Assembly (NCBI RefSeq): GCF_015602705.1
Contig: NZ_CP059081.1
Coordinates: 2,861,702-2,925,701, forward strand
Reading direction: 5' to 3'
DNA from: Acinetobacter lwoffii
Lineage (GTDB): Bacteria > Pseudomonadota > Gammaproteobacteria > Pseudomonadales > Moraxellaceae
DNA: 64,000 bases
Shown piece after piece: positions 34,692 through 43,927 of this stretch; position 1 is the first letter of the stretch, and each line of letters begins with the position of its first letter. The translations under genes and the position numbers were made by a program. The notes under the pieces are model-generated. The model was not told the DNA's origin, did not search any database, and saw only the letters and a program-made list of their open reading frames with translations.

Positions 34692-35972
34692 TTATTTAGG
34701 AATGTACGGGCTCCAAGGCTCTGCTTGAATAGTTTGAGATGTTTTGTAGACCACATCAAACTGACCATCACCACGAATCTGGCCAATCATGACTGGCTTG
34801 TGTAAGTGATGGTTACTTGCATCCATTTTTAGGGTATAGCCCGATGGTGCTTTGAATTCCTGACCTGCCATCGCTTCACGGACTTTATCGACCTCTGTAG
34901 AACCTGCTTTTTCAACGGCTTGCTTCCACATATTAATCCCGACATAGGTCGCTTCCATTGGGTCATTGGTCACCAGTTTGTCAGCATTTGGCAGTTTGAA
35001 TTCCACCGCATACTGCTTCATTTTGTTGGTGAATTCGGTATTGACCGGATTCTTCACTGACATGAAATAGTTCCATGACGCCAAATGACCCACTAATGGC
35101 TTGGTATCAATACCACGCAGTTCTTCTTCACCTACCGAGAACGCCATCACTGGAATATCAGAAGCTTTAATGCCCTGATTACCCAGTTCACGATAGAATG
35201 GTACGTTGGAGTCACCATTGATGGTTGAAATCACTGCGGTCTTTTTACCAGCTGCGAATTTTTTCACATTGCCGACAATGGTTTGATAGTTGCTATGACC
35301 AAATGGCGTGTACTCTTCCATAATGTCCGCATCAGCCACGCCTTTAGACTTTAAGAAAGCACGTAAAATCTGGTTGGTTGTACGTGGATACACATAGTCT
35401 GTACCGAGCAGAACAAAACGCTCCGCTTTACCGCCCTCTTCGCTCATCAAGTATTCCACGGCTGGAATGGCTTGCTGATTAGGTGCAGCACCGGTATAAA
35501 AAATATTTTTGGATTGTTCCTGGCCTTCGTACTGTACAGGATAGAACAATAAGCCATTCAGCTCTTCAACCACTGGTAAGACAGATTTACGTGATACCGA
35601 CGTCCATGCACCGAAAATTACCGCGACTTTGTCTTGGGTAATCAGCTGACGTGCTTGCTCTGCAAAAAGTGGCCAGTCTGATGCTGGATCGACCACCACA
35701 GGTTCCAGTTTTTTACCCAGTACCCCACCCTTGTCATTGATTTCCTTAATCGCCATTAAGGCCGTGTCTTTCAGTGAGGTCTCAGAAATTGCCATGGTGC
35801 CGGACAATGAATGCAGGATCCCGACTTTAATCGTATCGCCGCTATCTGCGACTTTGCTTTCCGCGGCCGGGGCTTCTGCTTTTTCAGCAGATTTTGAACA
35901 CCCCGTTAATGCAACAGCCCCTGCCATGGTTGCGGCTAAAATACTTTTTGAAAATAAATTGCGTTGGAACAT
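34692..35972 (-). CDS. urtA: Urea ABC transporter substrate-binding protein UrtA
   Basis: Periplasmic urea-binding lipoprotein of 426 residues. The lipobox LTGC puts the lipidated Cys at residue 25. The mature start IKVGILHSLSGTMAISE and PVQYEGQEQSKNIFYTGAAP near 155 are characteristic of UrtA and related amide-binding proteins. It is first in the operon. A near-consensus sigma-54 promoter lies 70-85 bp upstream, pointing to nitrogen control through NtrC. Confidence 0.95.
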   Translation of the reverse strand: MFQRNLFSKSILAATMAGAVALTGCSKSAEKAEAPAAESKVADSGDTIKVGILHSLSGTMAISETSLKDTALMAIKEINDKGGVLGKKLEPVVVDPASDWPLFAEQARQLITQDKVAVIFGAWTSVSRKSVLPVVEELNGLLFYPVQYEGQEQSKNIFYTGAAPNQQAIPAVEYLMSEEGGKAERFVLLGTDYVYPRTTNQILRAFLKSKGVADADIMEEYTPFGHSNYQTIVGNVKKFAAGKKTAVISTINGDSNVPFYRELGNQGIKASDIPVMAFSVGEEELRGIDTKPLVGHLASWNYFMSVKNPVNTEFTNKMKQYAVEFKLPNADKLVTNDPMEATYVGINMWKQAVEKAGSTEVDKVREAMAGQEFKAPSGYTLKMDASNHHLHKPVMIGQIRGDGQFDVVYKTSQTIQAEPWSPYIPK

Positions 35973-36041
35973 CAGATTTTCTCCAAACTTTATGATAGTG
36001 CATTTTTCATGCTTGTCTTGTTGTACATCTGGATGGAGTGA

Positions 36042-36057
36042 TTCAATTTCTGTGCCA
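36042..36057 (-). promoter_or_regulatory. Sigma-54-type promoter of urtA
   Basis: TGGCAC-AGAAA-TTGAA matches the -24/-12 consensus TGGCAC-N5-TTGCA at all positions but one. The predicted start is near 36031, about 60 nt before the urtA ATG. Position and the nitrogen-related target support it. Confidence 0.6.
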
Positions 36058-36283
36058 AGGCTTCAAAAAATAAAAAAAATTAATTTAACTGATCTCATTA
36101 TTCGTATTATGAATCATGAATTTAGTCATACTAAAAACACTTAAAGCCCTATTGCAATGTAGAACTCAGACTCAACTTTAAATAAGTTGCATAAAGACCA
36201 ATCAAAATATGCCAAAACTAAGATAGAAGATGATGTACAAATAAAGTGCAGCACCTTGAATATTTTTTGCACTGTTTTAAAAC

Positions 36284-36311
36284 AAAAAATCCCGCGCTTG
36301 CGGGATTTTTT
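36284..36311 (-). terminator. Terminator of parE
   Basis: TCCCGC-gctt-GCGGGA extended by A/T pairs, with the T-run on the minus side, 20 bp after the parE stop. Confidence 0.85.
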
Positions 36312-36330
36312 ACTGCTTAAATTCGATAGT

Positions 36331-38211
36331 TTAAACCACCAAATCTGCCAGATTACCTTTTTGCTCCAACCAGTCTTTGCGGTCACTGGCACGCTTTTTC
36401 GCCAAAAGTTTATCCAGTAACCCTGCGGTATGATGAGCATCATCCAGATCCAGTTGCACCAGACGACGCGTGTTTGGATCAAGCGTGGTTTCACGTAACT
36501 GACTGGCATTCATCTCGCCCAGACCCTTGAATCGGGTGATTTGCGGATTCTTGGTTTTGCATTTTTTCAGGATGCTATTCAGCTCATCTTCATCCAAAGC
36601 GTAGTGCACATCTTTATTGTCATCAATACGGAATAATGGCGGCATCGCTACAAATAAATGCCCTTCCTCGACCAGTGTAGGAAAATGCTTTACAAACAAG
36701 GCACACAGCAAAGTCGCGATATGCAAACCATCCGAGTCGGCATCCGCCAGGATACAGACCTTGCCATAACGCAGTTCAGACAAGTCATCCGAACCCGGAT
36801 CAACGCCAATGGCAATCGCAATATTGTGTACTTCCTGCGATGCTAGAACTTCGTCAGAAGAGACTTCCCAAGTATTCAGGATTTTTCCACGAATTGGCAT
36901 AATCGCCTGGAAGTTCTTATCACGCGCCTGCTTGGCCGAACCACCCGCAGAATCCCCTTCCACAATAAACAGTTCTGACTGATCCAGATCATGGCCTACA
37001 CAGTCCGACAGTTTCCCCGGCAAGGTTGGACCCGCGACAATTTTCTTACGTTCTACTTTTTTCGCTGCTTTGAGACGGCGACCGGCTTTGGAAATGGCCA
37101 TTTCTGCCAGTTGCATGGCGATGTCAGAATTCTGGTTCAACCATAATGCAAAGGCATCTTTGGCAATATTCTGCACAATCCCTGCTGCTTCACGGCTCGA
37201 CAGACGTTCTTTAGTCTGACCTGAGAACTGTGGCTCCTGGAATTTCAGCGACAGGATATAGTTGACGCCGTCCCAGACATCTTCGGCAGAGAGTTTCATA
37301 TTCCGCGGCAGCAAATTCCGCAGTTCACAGAACTCGCGCATCGCATCGGTGACACCTGAACGCAGACCATTCACATGGGTTCCACCTTGTGCGGTTGGAA
37401 TCAGGTTGACATAAGATTCCTGGACGCTTTCTCCGCCTTCGACATTCCAGCAAATCGCAAATTCTGCGCTGGCGCGCTCTGCGTCACCTGTGGCGACAAA
37501 AGCCGGTGCCGGAATAATTTCACGGTCTTCCAGCTCGTCCATCAAATAGTCGACCAGACCATTTTCAAACTGCCAGGTGATCTTTTCATCATTGATCTGA
37601 TCAACATAGTTGATCTGTAAGCCCGCCGCCAAAACAGCTTTGGCTTTGAGATTATGTTTTAAAGCTTTGAGGGCAAATTTAGGAGAATCAAAATATTTGG
37701 CTTCAGGCCAGAATTGTACCGTAGTTCCTGATACCCGTTTCGGTGCCTTACCTGCCAGTACTTCAAGCGGTGCAACCGGTTCGCCATTTTCAAAGGCCAT
37801 TCTGTACAGGTTACCCTGACGCTGAACTTCGACCTCTACACGGGTCGAAAGCGCATTGACCACTGAAATCCCGACGCCATGCAAACCACCGGAAAACTGG
37901 TAATTATCGGTGCTGAACTTACCGCCGGCATGCAGTTTGGTCATGATAATTTCAATACCGCTCTGGCCATATTCAGGGTGAATATCCACCGGCATACCAC
38001 GGCCATTGTCTTCGACTGATAAAGAACCATCTTTATAGACCGTGACGGTAATCTTGTTGGCATGCCCTGCCAGTGCCTCATCGACAGCATTATCAATCAC
38101 TTCCTGTGCCAAATGGTTGGGACGAGAAGTATCGGTATACATGCCCGGACGACGACGGACCGGATCCAAACCAGATAAAACTTCAAGAGATTGAGCCGTA
38201 TATTGAGACAC
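36331..38211 (-). CDS. parE: DNA topoisomerase IV subunit B
   Basis: ATPase subunit of the type II topoisomerase that decatenates daughter chromosomes. The 626 residues include the GHKL ATPase part with VIDNAVDEALAGHA near 38 and GLHGVGISVVNALS near 109. The TOPRIM domain has EGDSAGGSAKQARD near 413. Length and sequence separate it from GyrB, which is longer. It starts 1 bp after the yqiA stop; the yqiA-parE order is shared with E. coli. Confidence 0.96.
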   Translation of the reverse strand: MSQYTAQSLEVLSGLDPVRRRPGMYTDTSRPNHLAQEVIDNAVDEALAGHANKITVTVYKDGSLSVEDNGRGMPVDIHPEYGQSGIEIIMTKLHAGGKFSTDNYQFSGGLHGVGISVVNALSTRVEVEVQRQGNLYRMAFENGEPVAPLEVLAGKAPKRVSGTTVQFWPEAKYFDSPKFALKALKHNLKAKAVLAAGLQINYVDQINDEKITWQFENGLVDYLMDELEDREIIPAPAFVATGDAERASAEFAICWNVEGGESVQESYVNLIPTAQGGTHVNGLRSGVTDAMREFCELRNLLPRNMKLSAEDVWDGVNYILSLKFQEPQFSGQTKERLSSREAAGIVQNIAKDAFALWLNQNSDIAMQLAEMAISKAGRRLKAAKKVERKKIVAGPTLPGKLSDCVGHDLDQSELFIVEGDSAGGSAKQARDKNFQAIMPIRGKILNTWEVSSDEVLASQEVHNIAIAIGVDPGSDDLSELRYGKVCILADADSDGLHIATLLCALFVKHFPTLVEEGHLFVAMPPLFRIDDNKDVHYALDEDELNSILKKCKTKNPQITRFKGLGEMNASQLRETTLDPNTRRLVQLDLDDAHHTAGLLDKLLAKKRASDRKDWLEQKGNLADLVV

Positions 38212-38212
38212 G

Positions 38213-38806
38213 TTATTCGGTTTCCTTTTTTATGCAGTCCAATAAAAACTGTAAGACGAATGGAATTTTTTCCGCAAAATCATCCATCCCGTGACTGCCA
38301 TGCGCTTCAGTCATCAGCATTCCAGGGGGATGCGCAGCACTATAATAACGATGTGCTTCACGATAATCCAAAACTTCATCGCCTTGTTGCAGCAGAACCA
38401 GTATTTTGTCTGCATCTTGTGCAACAGGCAGGGCCAATTGCTGCAGTTGTAACAGATCTGCCTCATCCAGACACCAGTTCGGATGGACTTGATAAGGCAG
38501 TTGCTCGTCAAACAGTTCACGAAACAGTTGCCATGGTCGCATTGCCGGATTGATCAGTACAGCAGGCACAGCATGCTGTGCGACCAGATGTGTCGCATAA
38601 AATCCACCGAGACTGCTGCCCAGTAATACCACATTATGCATCGATTCAATCAGTTCAGAAACATGCGCAATGGCAGCGTTCGGTGACATGTTTAAATCGG
38701 GTAAATGTACCTGAATTTCAGGATACTTTGCACAGTAATGTTGCAGCAATTTCCCCTTGATCGAGTTTGAATTACTCTTAAAACCATGCAAATAAATGAT
38801 ATTCAT
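38213..38806 (-). CDS. yqiA: YqiA/YcfP-family alpha/beta esterase
   Basis: Esterase-like protein of 197 residues. MNIIYLHGFKSN is the typical start, the nucleophile elbow GSSLGGFYA is near residue 63, the acid lies in LQQGDEVLDY near 138, and the His in GSHGMDDF near 170. It resembles E. coli YqiA, which sits just before parE as here. The substrate is not defined. The near-contact with parE implies one operon. Confidence 0.9.
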   Translation of the reverse strand: MNIIYLHGFKSNSNSIKGKLLQHYCAKYPEIQVHLPDLNMSPNAAIAHVSELIESMHNVVLLGSSLGGFYATHLVAQHAVPAVLINPAMRPWQLFRELFDEQLPYQVHPNWCLDEADLLQLQQLALPVAQDADKILVLLQQGDEVLDYREAHRYYSAAHPPGMLMTEAHGSHGMDDFAEKIPFVLQFLLDCIKKETE

Positions 38807-39052
38807 GAACTACCAACAAAAAACCCATCAATCATCAAAATTTAATTTAAATAATGTGAAGTACACTACGTTATAAGACCAGTTAATTGCTTAAATTGTC
38901 TGACAAAAAAGCCCAAAATCTTTTCTCATTCTCGTTATTTTAAGCTGAGGCCCTCAAAATCCGGAAACTCAACAAGAAAAAGAATTTATACCGCGAAGTT
39001 CTTTAAAAAGAAAGATGGCACCACATGCGGCTCATTGAAAGGACAGGATCAG

Positions 39053-40384
39053 ATGCCAAGTTTGACACCGTTACATGAAACCTATTGTCGATGGGATCGA
39101 ACCCCGCCGAGTCAGGCCGATGTACTGGAAGGTCTGGCGCAGCTGGTAACGATGCGCTTTAACGATGTGATCCAGGAGCTGATCAAGAGTATTCAACGCG
39201 AAATTTTAATGAGTATTTTCGGTTTAAGTGAAAATAATTCTGAAAAAATTCAGAATATTCCGTCGATTGTGCGGCTCTATCAAATGTCTTATGACATGCT
39301 GTTTCATTACGGCAATACCCTGATTGCCCCTGCTTTGCGCCAGATTATTGAACGCTTTCCTAAACTGCATAATAAACCGCTGACACCTTCCTTGCATTTT
39401 CTGGTCAGTGTCTTAAATGGCATTATCGGGGATTATCTGCTGAAATATCAAAACCCTCTAGCCCTGCCGATGGTGATCTATGACCATTATGGCTCGCTGC
39501 AAAAAGGTGAGCTAAGCGGTCGTATTACTTTGTTTGTACATGGCTTATGCATGAACCATTTAGACTGGTCAAATCGCAAATATGAAGGCATTGGGGCAAA
39601 ATTACTGGCGCAGCGCGACCGCAATACCATGCTCTACCTGAATTACAATACTGGACGCCGGATTTCTGCCAATGGTCGCAGTCTGGCGAATACCTTACAG
39701 GATCTGGTTGTTCGCAATCCTAGAATTACCAGTATTGACCTGATCGGCCATAGCATGGGTGGACTGGTGTCACGCAGCGCACTGTTCTATGGCAAGCAGA
39801 ATGTGTATAGCTGGGTCAACATGGTGGAGAATCTGGTCTGTCTGGGTTCACCGCATCATGGTGCGGTACTGGAACGTTTTGGTTTTAGCTTGCAGGACAA
39901 ACTCGGACATTTTCCACTGATCCGGTTGCTTGGCCATCTGGTCAATATTCGCAGTAACGGTATTCTGGATTTACGCCATGGCAGCGTCCGGGATGATGAC
40001 TGGGAGCATAATCCGCTACGGATCGGCTTTATGGATGATCACCGTAAACCTGCCCCAATTCCCTCGCATATCGATACCTATCTGGTCGCCGGTACCATCG
40101 AGTTTGAAAACCGAAAAAACAAGACCTTACATGTAATTGGTGATTATCTGGTCAGTATTAAAAGTGCTTTGGGCGAGCATCCCAATCCGCGTTTCCAGCT
40201 CAAAGTCCCCGATGCAAACAAGGCGATTTTTTACGGCCTGAACCATTTTGAAATTCAGTATCATCCGCTAGTGGCCGAGCAGGTGGCGCGCTGGTTCTAT
40301 CCAAGTGTAGAAGATGAAGCCTTTGATCAGATTCATGAATATGTGATGGATCTGGACAGTCTGGAAGGCATAGCCCTGACCTAA
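39053..40384 (+). CDS. Lipase-like alpha/beta hydrolase
   Basis: Protein of 443 residues with an N-terminal helical part (1-140) and a hydrolase domain from about residue 155 (GRITLFVHGLCMNHLDW). The nucleophile elbow is LIGHSMGGLVSRSA near 231, followed by CLGSPHHGAVLE, typical of lipase and PGAP1-like proteins; a His in YGLNHFEIQYHP near 400 could be catalytic. I use the ATG at 39053, preceded by AAAGGACAGGA. No signal peptide is seen. Substrate unknown. Confidence 0.83.
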   Translation: MPSLTPLHETYCRWDRTPPSQADVLEGLAQLVTMRFNDVIQELIKSIQREILMSIFGLSENNSEKIQNIPSIVRLYQMSYDMLFHYGNTLIAPALRQIIERFPKLHNKPLTPSLHFLVSVLNGIIGDYLLKYQNPLALPMVIYDHYGSLQKGELSGRITLFVHGLCMNHLDWSNRKYEGIGAKLLAQRDRNTMLYLNYNTGRRISANGRSLANTLQDLVVRNPRITSIDLIGHSMGGLVSRSALFYGKQNVYSWVNMVENLVCLGSPHHGAVLERFGFSLQDKLGHFPLIRLLGHLVNIRSNGILDLRHGSVRDDDWEHNPLRIGFMDDHRKPAPIPSHIDTYLVAGTIEFENRKNKTLHVIGDYLVSIKSALGEHPNPRFQLKVPDANKAIFYGLNHFEIQYHPLVAEQVARWFYPSVEDEAFDQIHEYVMDLDSLEGIALT

Positions 40385-40395
40385 ACTGAAGCAAA

Positions 40396-40424
40396 TAAAA
40401 AAGCCCTCGATTGAGGGCTTTTTT
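40396..40424. terminator. Bidirectional terminator (hydrolase gene / dsbB)
   Basis: Eleven-bp stem (40398-40408 with 40413-40423) with A- and T-runs on each side. Confidence 0.85.
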
Positions 40425-40437
40425 ATTAAATACGGAA

Positions 40438-40965
40438 TTAATATTTATCTCTGAGTCGTTTAACCGGTGCCTTTTTATATTTACGCAGTAGTTGCCACAG
40501 GCTAATCAGCAATAAAATACTGAAAAAGATCAAAGACCAGACAGGCAAGGATTGACCCAAGAAGGTCCAGTCAATCGCGGCACATTCCCCTGAACCATTT
40601 AAGACCTGTTGCAGTACAGACTGCATCGGCAGGGTTTCCAGCCAGTATTCCAGACCGGGACCACAGCTCGGCACCTGATCCGGGGGCAGGTTCTGTAACC
40701 AGACATGACGCACAGCCACGCCCACAGACCACAAAATACTGAGCGAACCCAGCAAGGCATATAGCCGCTTCATGAGATTAGATGCGGGATTATGCAGGAA
40801 TGCGATCAGTGAGATGATCCCGAGTCCGATTAATCCGACACGCTGAAACACACAGAGCGGACAAGGCGCCAGACCTTGTACATGCTCAAGATATAAGGCA
40901 AATGCCATGCCGATGACAGCAGCCAGAAACAACATACCACTCACGAAGCGATAACCCCATTGCAT
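40438..40965 (-). CDS. dsbB: Disulfide bond formation protein DsbB
   Basis: Inner membrane quinone-linked oxidase that recharges DsbA. The 175 residues have four membrane segments, the first Cys pair CPLC near residue 36-39 (CPLCVFQR) and the second pair in the periplasmic loop (PSCGPGLEYW near 103 and GSGEC near 126). All four catalytic Cys are present. It follows gshA by 18 bp and may be cotranscribed, which couples two thiol functions. Confidence 0.94.
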   Translation of the reverse strand: MQWGYRFVSGMLFLAAVIGMAFALYLEHVQGLAPCPLCVFQRVGLIGLGIISLIAFLHNPASNLMKRLYALLGSLSILWSVGVAVRHVWLQNLPPDQVPSCGPGLEYWLETLPMQSVLQQVLNGSGECAAIDWTFLGQSLPVWSLIFFSILLLISLWQLLRKYKKAPVKRLRDKY

Positions 40966-40983
40966 GGTGAATCCCCTTATTTT

Positions 40984-42561
40984 TTATCGATATTGGGCTA
41001 AATAATCAGCAAAACTGATGCTGCTATCTTGCTCGAGTTGCTGTTGCTGCTGCAATGACTTTTGTGACATTTCTTCAAAATAAGCCAGTGTTTCCGGACT
41101 GAGCTGATGTTCTTCATAGACACTGCTGTGCTGCTGGGCCAGATGTTGGCCAAAATGCCACATCCCGCCCTGTTCACGCGTATCACCCACCACCAAGGCA
41201 GACAAGGTGGCATCGACTTCATCGACCCGGATCATCATGGTTTTTAATGCATCGGTATAGAGAGTACTGTCATAGGCCGAATTTAACAGCTTGGCCAAGG
41301 GATGCATGCGCTGCAAATGTATGGCACACCAATCCTCAATCGGATAAGACTGGCCATTTTCCATAATTGCGGCATTTGGCGCACGACCACGGTTCACTAC
41401 TTCGGCCTGATTCTGCTCAATAATATCCTGTTCATCACTGAGTAGTGCCGGACTATCTTGCAATAAACAGTACAAGGCTACCACTTCAAGGAAACCGGCC
41501 GTATCTTCATTAATGCCAATCGGGCTGTATGGATTGACATCGACTGCGCGCAGCTCGACATAGGCAATCCCACGATTTTCCAGTGCCTGTGACGGGGTTT
41601 CACCCGCGAGTGGCACCTGTTTCGGGCGCACTAAGCTGTAATATTCATTTTCGATTTGCAACACATGATCATTGATCTGGATCGGCTGGCCATTGGCATC
41701 ATCTAGTCCCAGACGACTAAACGGTTTATACGGCGTTTTAACGGCTTTTTGCAGTCCGTCCAGATAGTCCTGCAAATTATTGTAGTGAATACCGAGCTGT
41801 TTCTGCGCAGAGTTTTGATAGCCAAAACGTCCCATACGCAGCGCGGTCGCATAAGGCGAATACAAAGTGCCTTTCACCAATGGCAGCAAGAAATGATCAC
41901 GGCCAGTCATAAAGCACTGGCAGACTGCCGGACTGGCCCCGATCAGGAACATCACCAGTGGGGTCAGACGAATAAAGTTACGGATCAGGCCCATATAGCG
42001 ATGGCTGCGATAATCCTGCAAGCTCAATGCTTTCAGCGCTTCGTCCTGTTCCTGCTGTTGCAGTGCCTCGAAGAGATGGTCCGGGAAAGACAGGTTGTAA
42101 TGCACGCCTGAAATCGTCTGCATACGGCGGCCATAACGCACACCTAGACCATGACGATACAAGGTTTTAAACAGACCGATATTCGAGCTGCCATATTGTG
42201 CCAGCGGAATGCTGTCATCGCGGCTGTCCAGCATACACGGCATCGACAAAGGCCAGAGCTTTTCATCATTTTCCAGATGACGATGCACAATCGCATGAAT
42301 ATCGCTGAGATAGTCCAGCGCTTTTTTAATACTGTCCTGTGGCGGAGTAATAAACTCCATCAACGCTTCAGAATAGTCCGTGGTGATATGTGGATGAGTC
42401 AAGGCTGAACCCAAGGCACGAGGATGCGCTGCCTGTGACAGGAAACCATCACTTTGCATACGCAAGCTTTCACGCTCGATACCACGCAGCATGCCTTTGA
42501 TGAGTGACGACTCGACCCAGGTCGGTAATACATTTTGGGAAGTCGATTCAGGTTGACTCAT
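40984..42561 (-). CDS. gshA: Glutamate--cysteine ligase (gammaproteobacterial GshA type)
   Basis: First enzyme of glutathione synthesis, joining Glu and Cys with ATP. The 525 residues match the E. coli-type enzyme (about 518). Motifs include GIERESLR near 28, DYSEALMEFITPP near 62, SGVHYNLSFPD near 150 and AYVELRAVDVNPYSPIGI near 330. A Gln-rich stretch near the C-terminus is unusual but in-frame. It is divergent from the DUF924 gene and is followed by dsbB. Confidence 0.96.
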   Translation of the reverse strand: MSQPESTSQNVLPTWVESSLIKGMLRGIERESLRMQSDGFLSQAAHPRALGSALTHPHITTDYSEALMEFITPPQDSIKKALDYLSDIHAIVHRHLENDEKLWPLSMPCMLDSRDDSIPLAQYGSSNIGLFKTLYRHGLGVRYGRRMQTISGVHYNLSFPDHLFEALQQQEQDEALKALSLQDYRSHRYMGLIRNFIRLTPLVMFLIGASPAVCQCFMTGRDHFLLPLVKGTLYSPYATALRMGRFGYQNSAQKQLGIHYNNLQDYLDGLQKAVKTPYKPFSRLGLDDANGQPIQINDHVLQIENEYYSLVRPKQVPLAGETPSQALENRGIAYVELRAVDVNPYSPIGINEDTAGFLEVVALYCLLQDSPALLSDEQDIIEQNQAEVVNRGRAPNAAIMENGQSYPIEDWCAIHLQRMHPLAKLLNSAYDSTLYTDALKTMMIRVDEVDATLSALVVGDTREQGGMWHFGQHLAQQHSSVYEEHQLSPETLAYFEEMSQKSLQQQQQLEQDSSISFADYLAQYR

Positions 42562-42772
42562 TACAATCTCGCTTAAGGGGGCTAAATTATTAAATTAAAA
42601 TCATCGGTTTAATCAGTATAACGTGATTTCGCGCCGGCATATGACAGGCTGCCTAGTTTTCAGGCAAACCATTGATTTTTAATTTGGCAAATTTTTAACA
42701 CAAACTTCCTCTATAAGACATGGAAAATTTGTGATTTTATTAACAAATAGATGCTAATGAATTGTAAATATT

Positions 42773-43312
42773 ATGAATTATCAAGATATTTTAGACTTTT
42801 GGTTTCATGCGGACAGCCAGCCCTTATGGTTTAGCCAAAGTCATGAATTCGACCAAAGTATTGCGCAGCAGTTCATGAGCACCCATCAGCAGGCAGCCCA
42901 GGCTGAACTTTGGGGCTGGCGTAAAACCGCAGAAGGCCGGCTGGCCGAAATTATTGTGCTAGATCAATTTTCACGAAATTTATTCCGTGATTCTCCCCAA
43001 GCTTTCGCCCAAGACAGTCTGGCACTGGCCTTGGCTCAGGAAGCCATCAGCCTGAACCTGGATCAACAGCTCAGTCCGGAACAGCGTGCCTTTCTGTATA
43101 TGCCATTTATGCACAGCGAATCCAAACTGATTCATGAATTCGCCTTAAAACTGTTTCAGCGTCTGGGCAATCCGACCAATCTGGAATTCGAGAAAAAGCA
43201 CAAGGTCATTATTGACCGCTTTGGACGTTACCCGCACCGAAACCAGATTCTGGGTCGTGCATCGACCGATGAAGAACTTACTTTCCTGACCCAGCCCGAT
43301 AGCAGTTTTTAA
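42773..43312 (+). CDS. DUF924 family protein
   Basis: Cytoplasmic helical protein of 179 residues. The pattern ILDFWF near residue 5, AEIIVLDQFSRNLFRDSPQAF near 60, and FLYMPFMHSES near 105 define DUF924, a TPR-like helical family of unknown role. The sequence ending GRYPHRNQILGRASTDEE is also typical. It precedes a lipoprotein gene by 52 bp in the same direction. Confidence 0.92.
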   Translation: MNYQDILDFWFHADSQPLWFSQSHEFDQSIAQQFMSTHQQAAQAELWGWRKTAEGRLAEIIVLDQFSRNLFRDSPQAFAQDSLALALAQEAISLNLDQQLSPEQRAFLYMPFMHSESKLIHEFALKLFQRLGNPTNLEFEKKHKVIIDRFGRYPHRNQILGRASTDEELTFLTQPDSSF

Positions 43313-43364
43313 GATTTTTTAAGACCGGCTGTCTGGACTGGATCATTGCATCAGGAGATCGAAC

Positions 43365-43916
43365 ATGAAAAACATGCTACTGGGATTGAGTATGATTGCT
43401 GCCATCAGCCTGACTGGCTGTGCAACCACACCCTCAAAGCCCTTAACATTTGATCAGTTAGGTCGCTACAGTACCACTCCCCTCAACAGCAACACTTACC
43501 GTATCAGCTTTCAGGCTCGCCCCAATATGAGCTTTGGCACAGCTGAAGAAATTACCCTGCTCAAAGCCGCACAGACTACCGTACAAAATGGCTTTCAGTT
43601 CTTCAGAGTACTGAATGATCCAAGTAACCGTACTCAACAACCCCCACGGCAGGCCATCGTCTATCCGGCGCCGAGCTTTTATCCGTACGGATATTACCGC
43701 CGATATCCAGGGTTCTGGCCAGACCCATTCTATGATCGTCCTTATACCGTGACTCTGGATCCTGCCCAAGTAGCCTATACCATTGAATGCTTCAAAGCCA
43801 ATCAGGCGCCTCAAGATGCCTTTGATGCCCGCTTGATTTTACAGTCACTTGGGGCTAAATATGGTTTAAGTCCATCCGGTGCAGTGCTGCAACCGCAACC
43901 GGCCAATCCCTCCTGA
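43365..43916 (+). CDS. Lipoprotein of the CC0125/CC1285 family
   Basis: Exported protein of 183 residues. The lipobox LTGC places the lipidated Cys at residue 19. The motifs TYRISFQARPNMSFGTAEEI near 44 and LLKAAQTTVQNGFQFFRVL near 65 are those of the CC0125-type lipoproteins. The central part is rich in Pro, Tyr and Arg. Function is unknown. AGGAG lies shortly before the ATG. It is 11 bp from the DUF445 gene and likely cotranscribed. Confidence 0.85.
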   Translation: MKNMLLGLSMIAAISLTGCATTPSKPLTFDQLGRYSTTPLNSNTYRISFQARPNMSFGTAEEITLLKAAQTTVQNGFQFFRVLNDPSNRTQQPPRQAIVYPAPSFYPYGYYRRYPGFWPDPFYDRPYTVTLDPAQVAYTIECFKANQAPQDAFDARLILQSLGAKYGLSPSGAVLQPQPANPS

Positions 43917-43927
43917 CAGGATGATCT

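Larger units (their letters stand above)
35973..36330. other. 358-bp region between urtA and parE
   Basis: Contains the sigma-54-type promoter of urtA (36042-36057) and the parE terminator (36284-36311). A GTGCAGCACC stretch near 36247 may be part of an NtrC site, but the symmetry is poor. Confidence 0.5.

Noticed and set aside
30600..35970. urt operon as a recently acquired island
   Set aside because: Its genes differ a little in codon use, but gene order is the standard urtABCDE, no mobility genes or flanking repeats are present, and the promoter fits host regulation.
36141..36509. 122-codon frame overlapping the parE 3' end
   Set aside because: Mostly antisense-like overlap in another frame of parE plus its terminator; no independent support.
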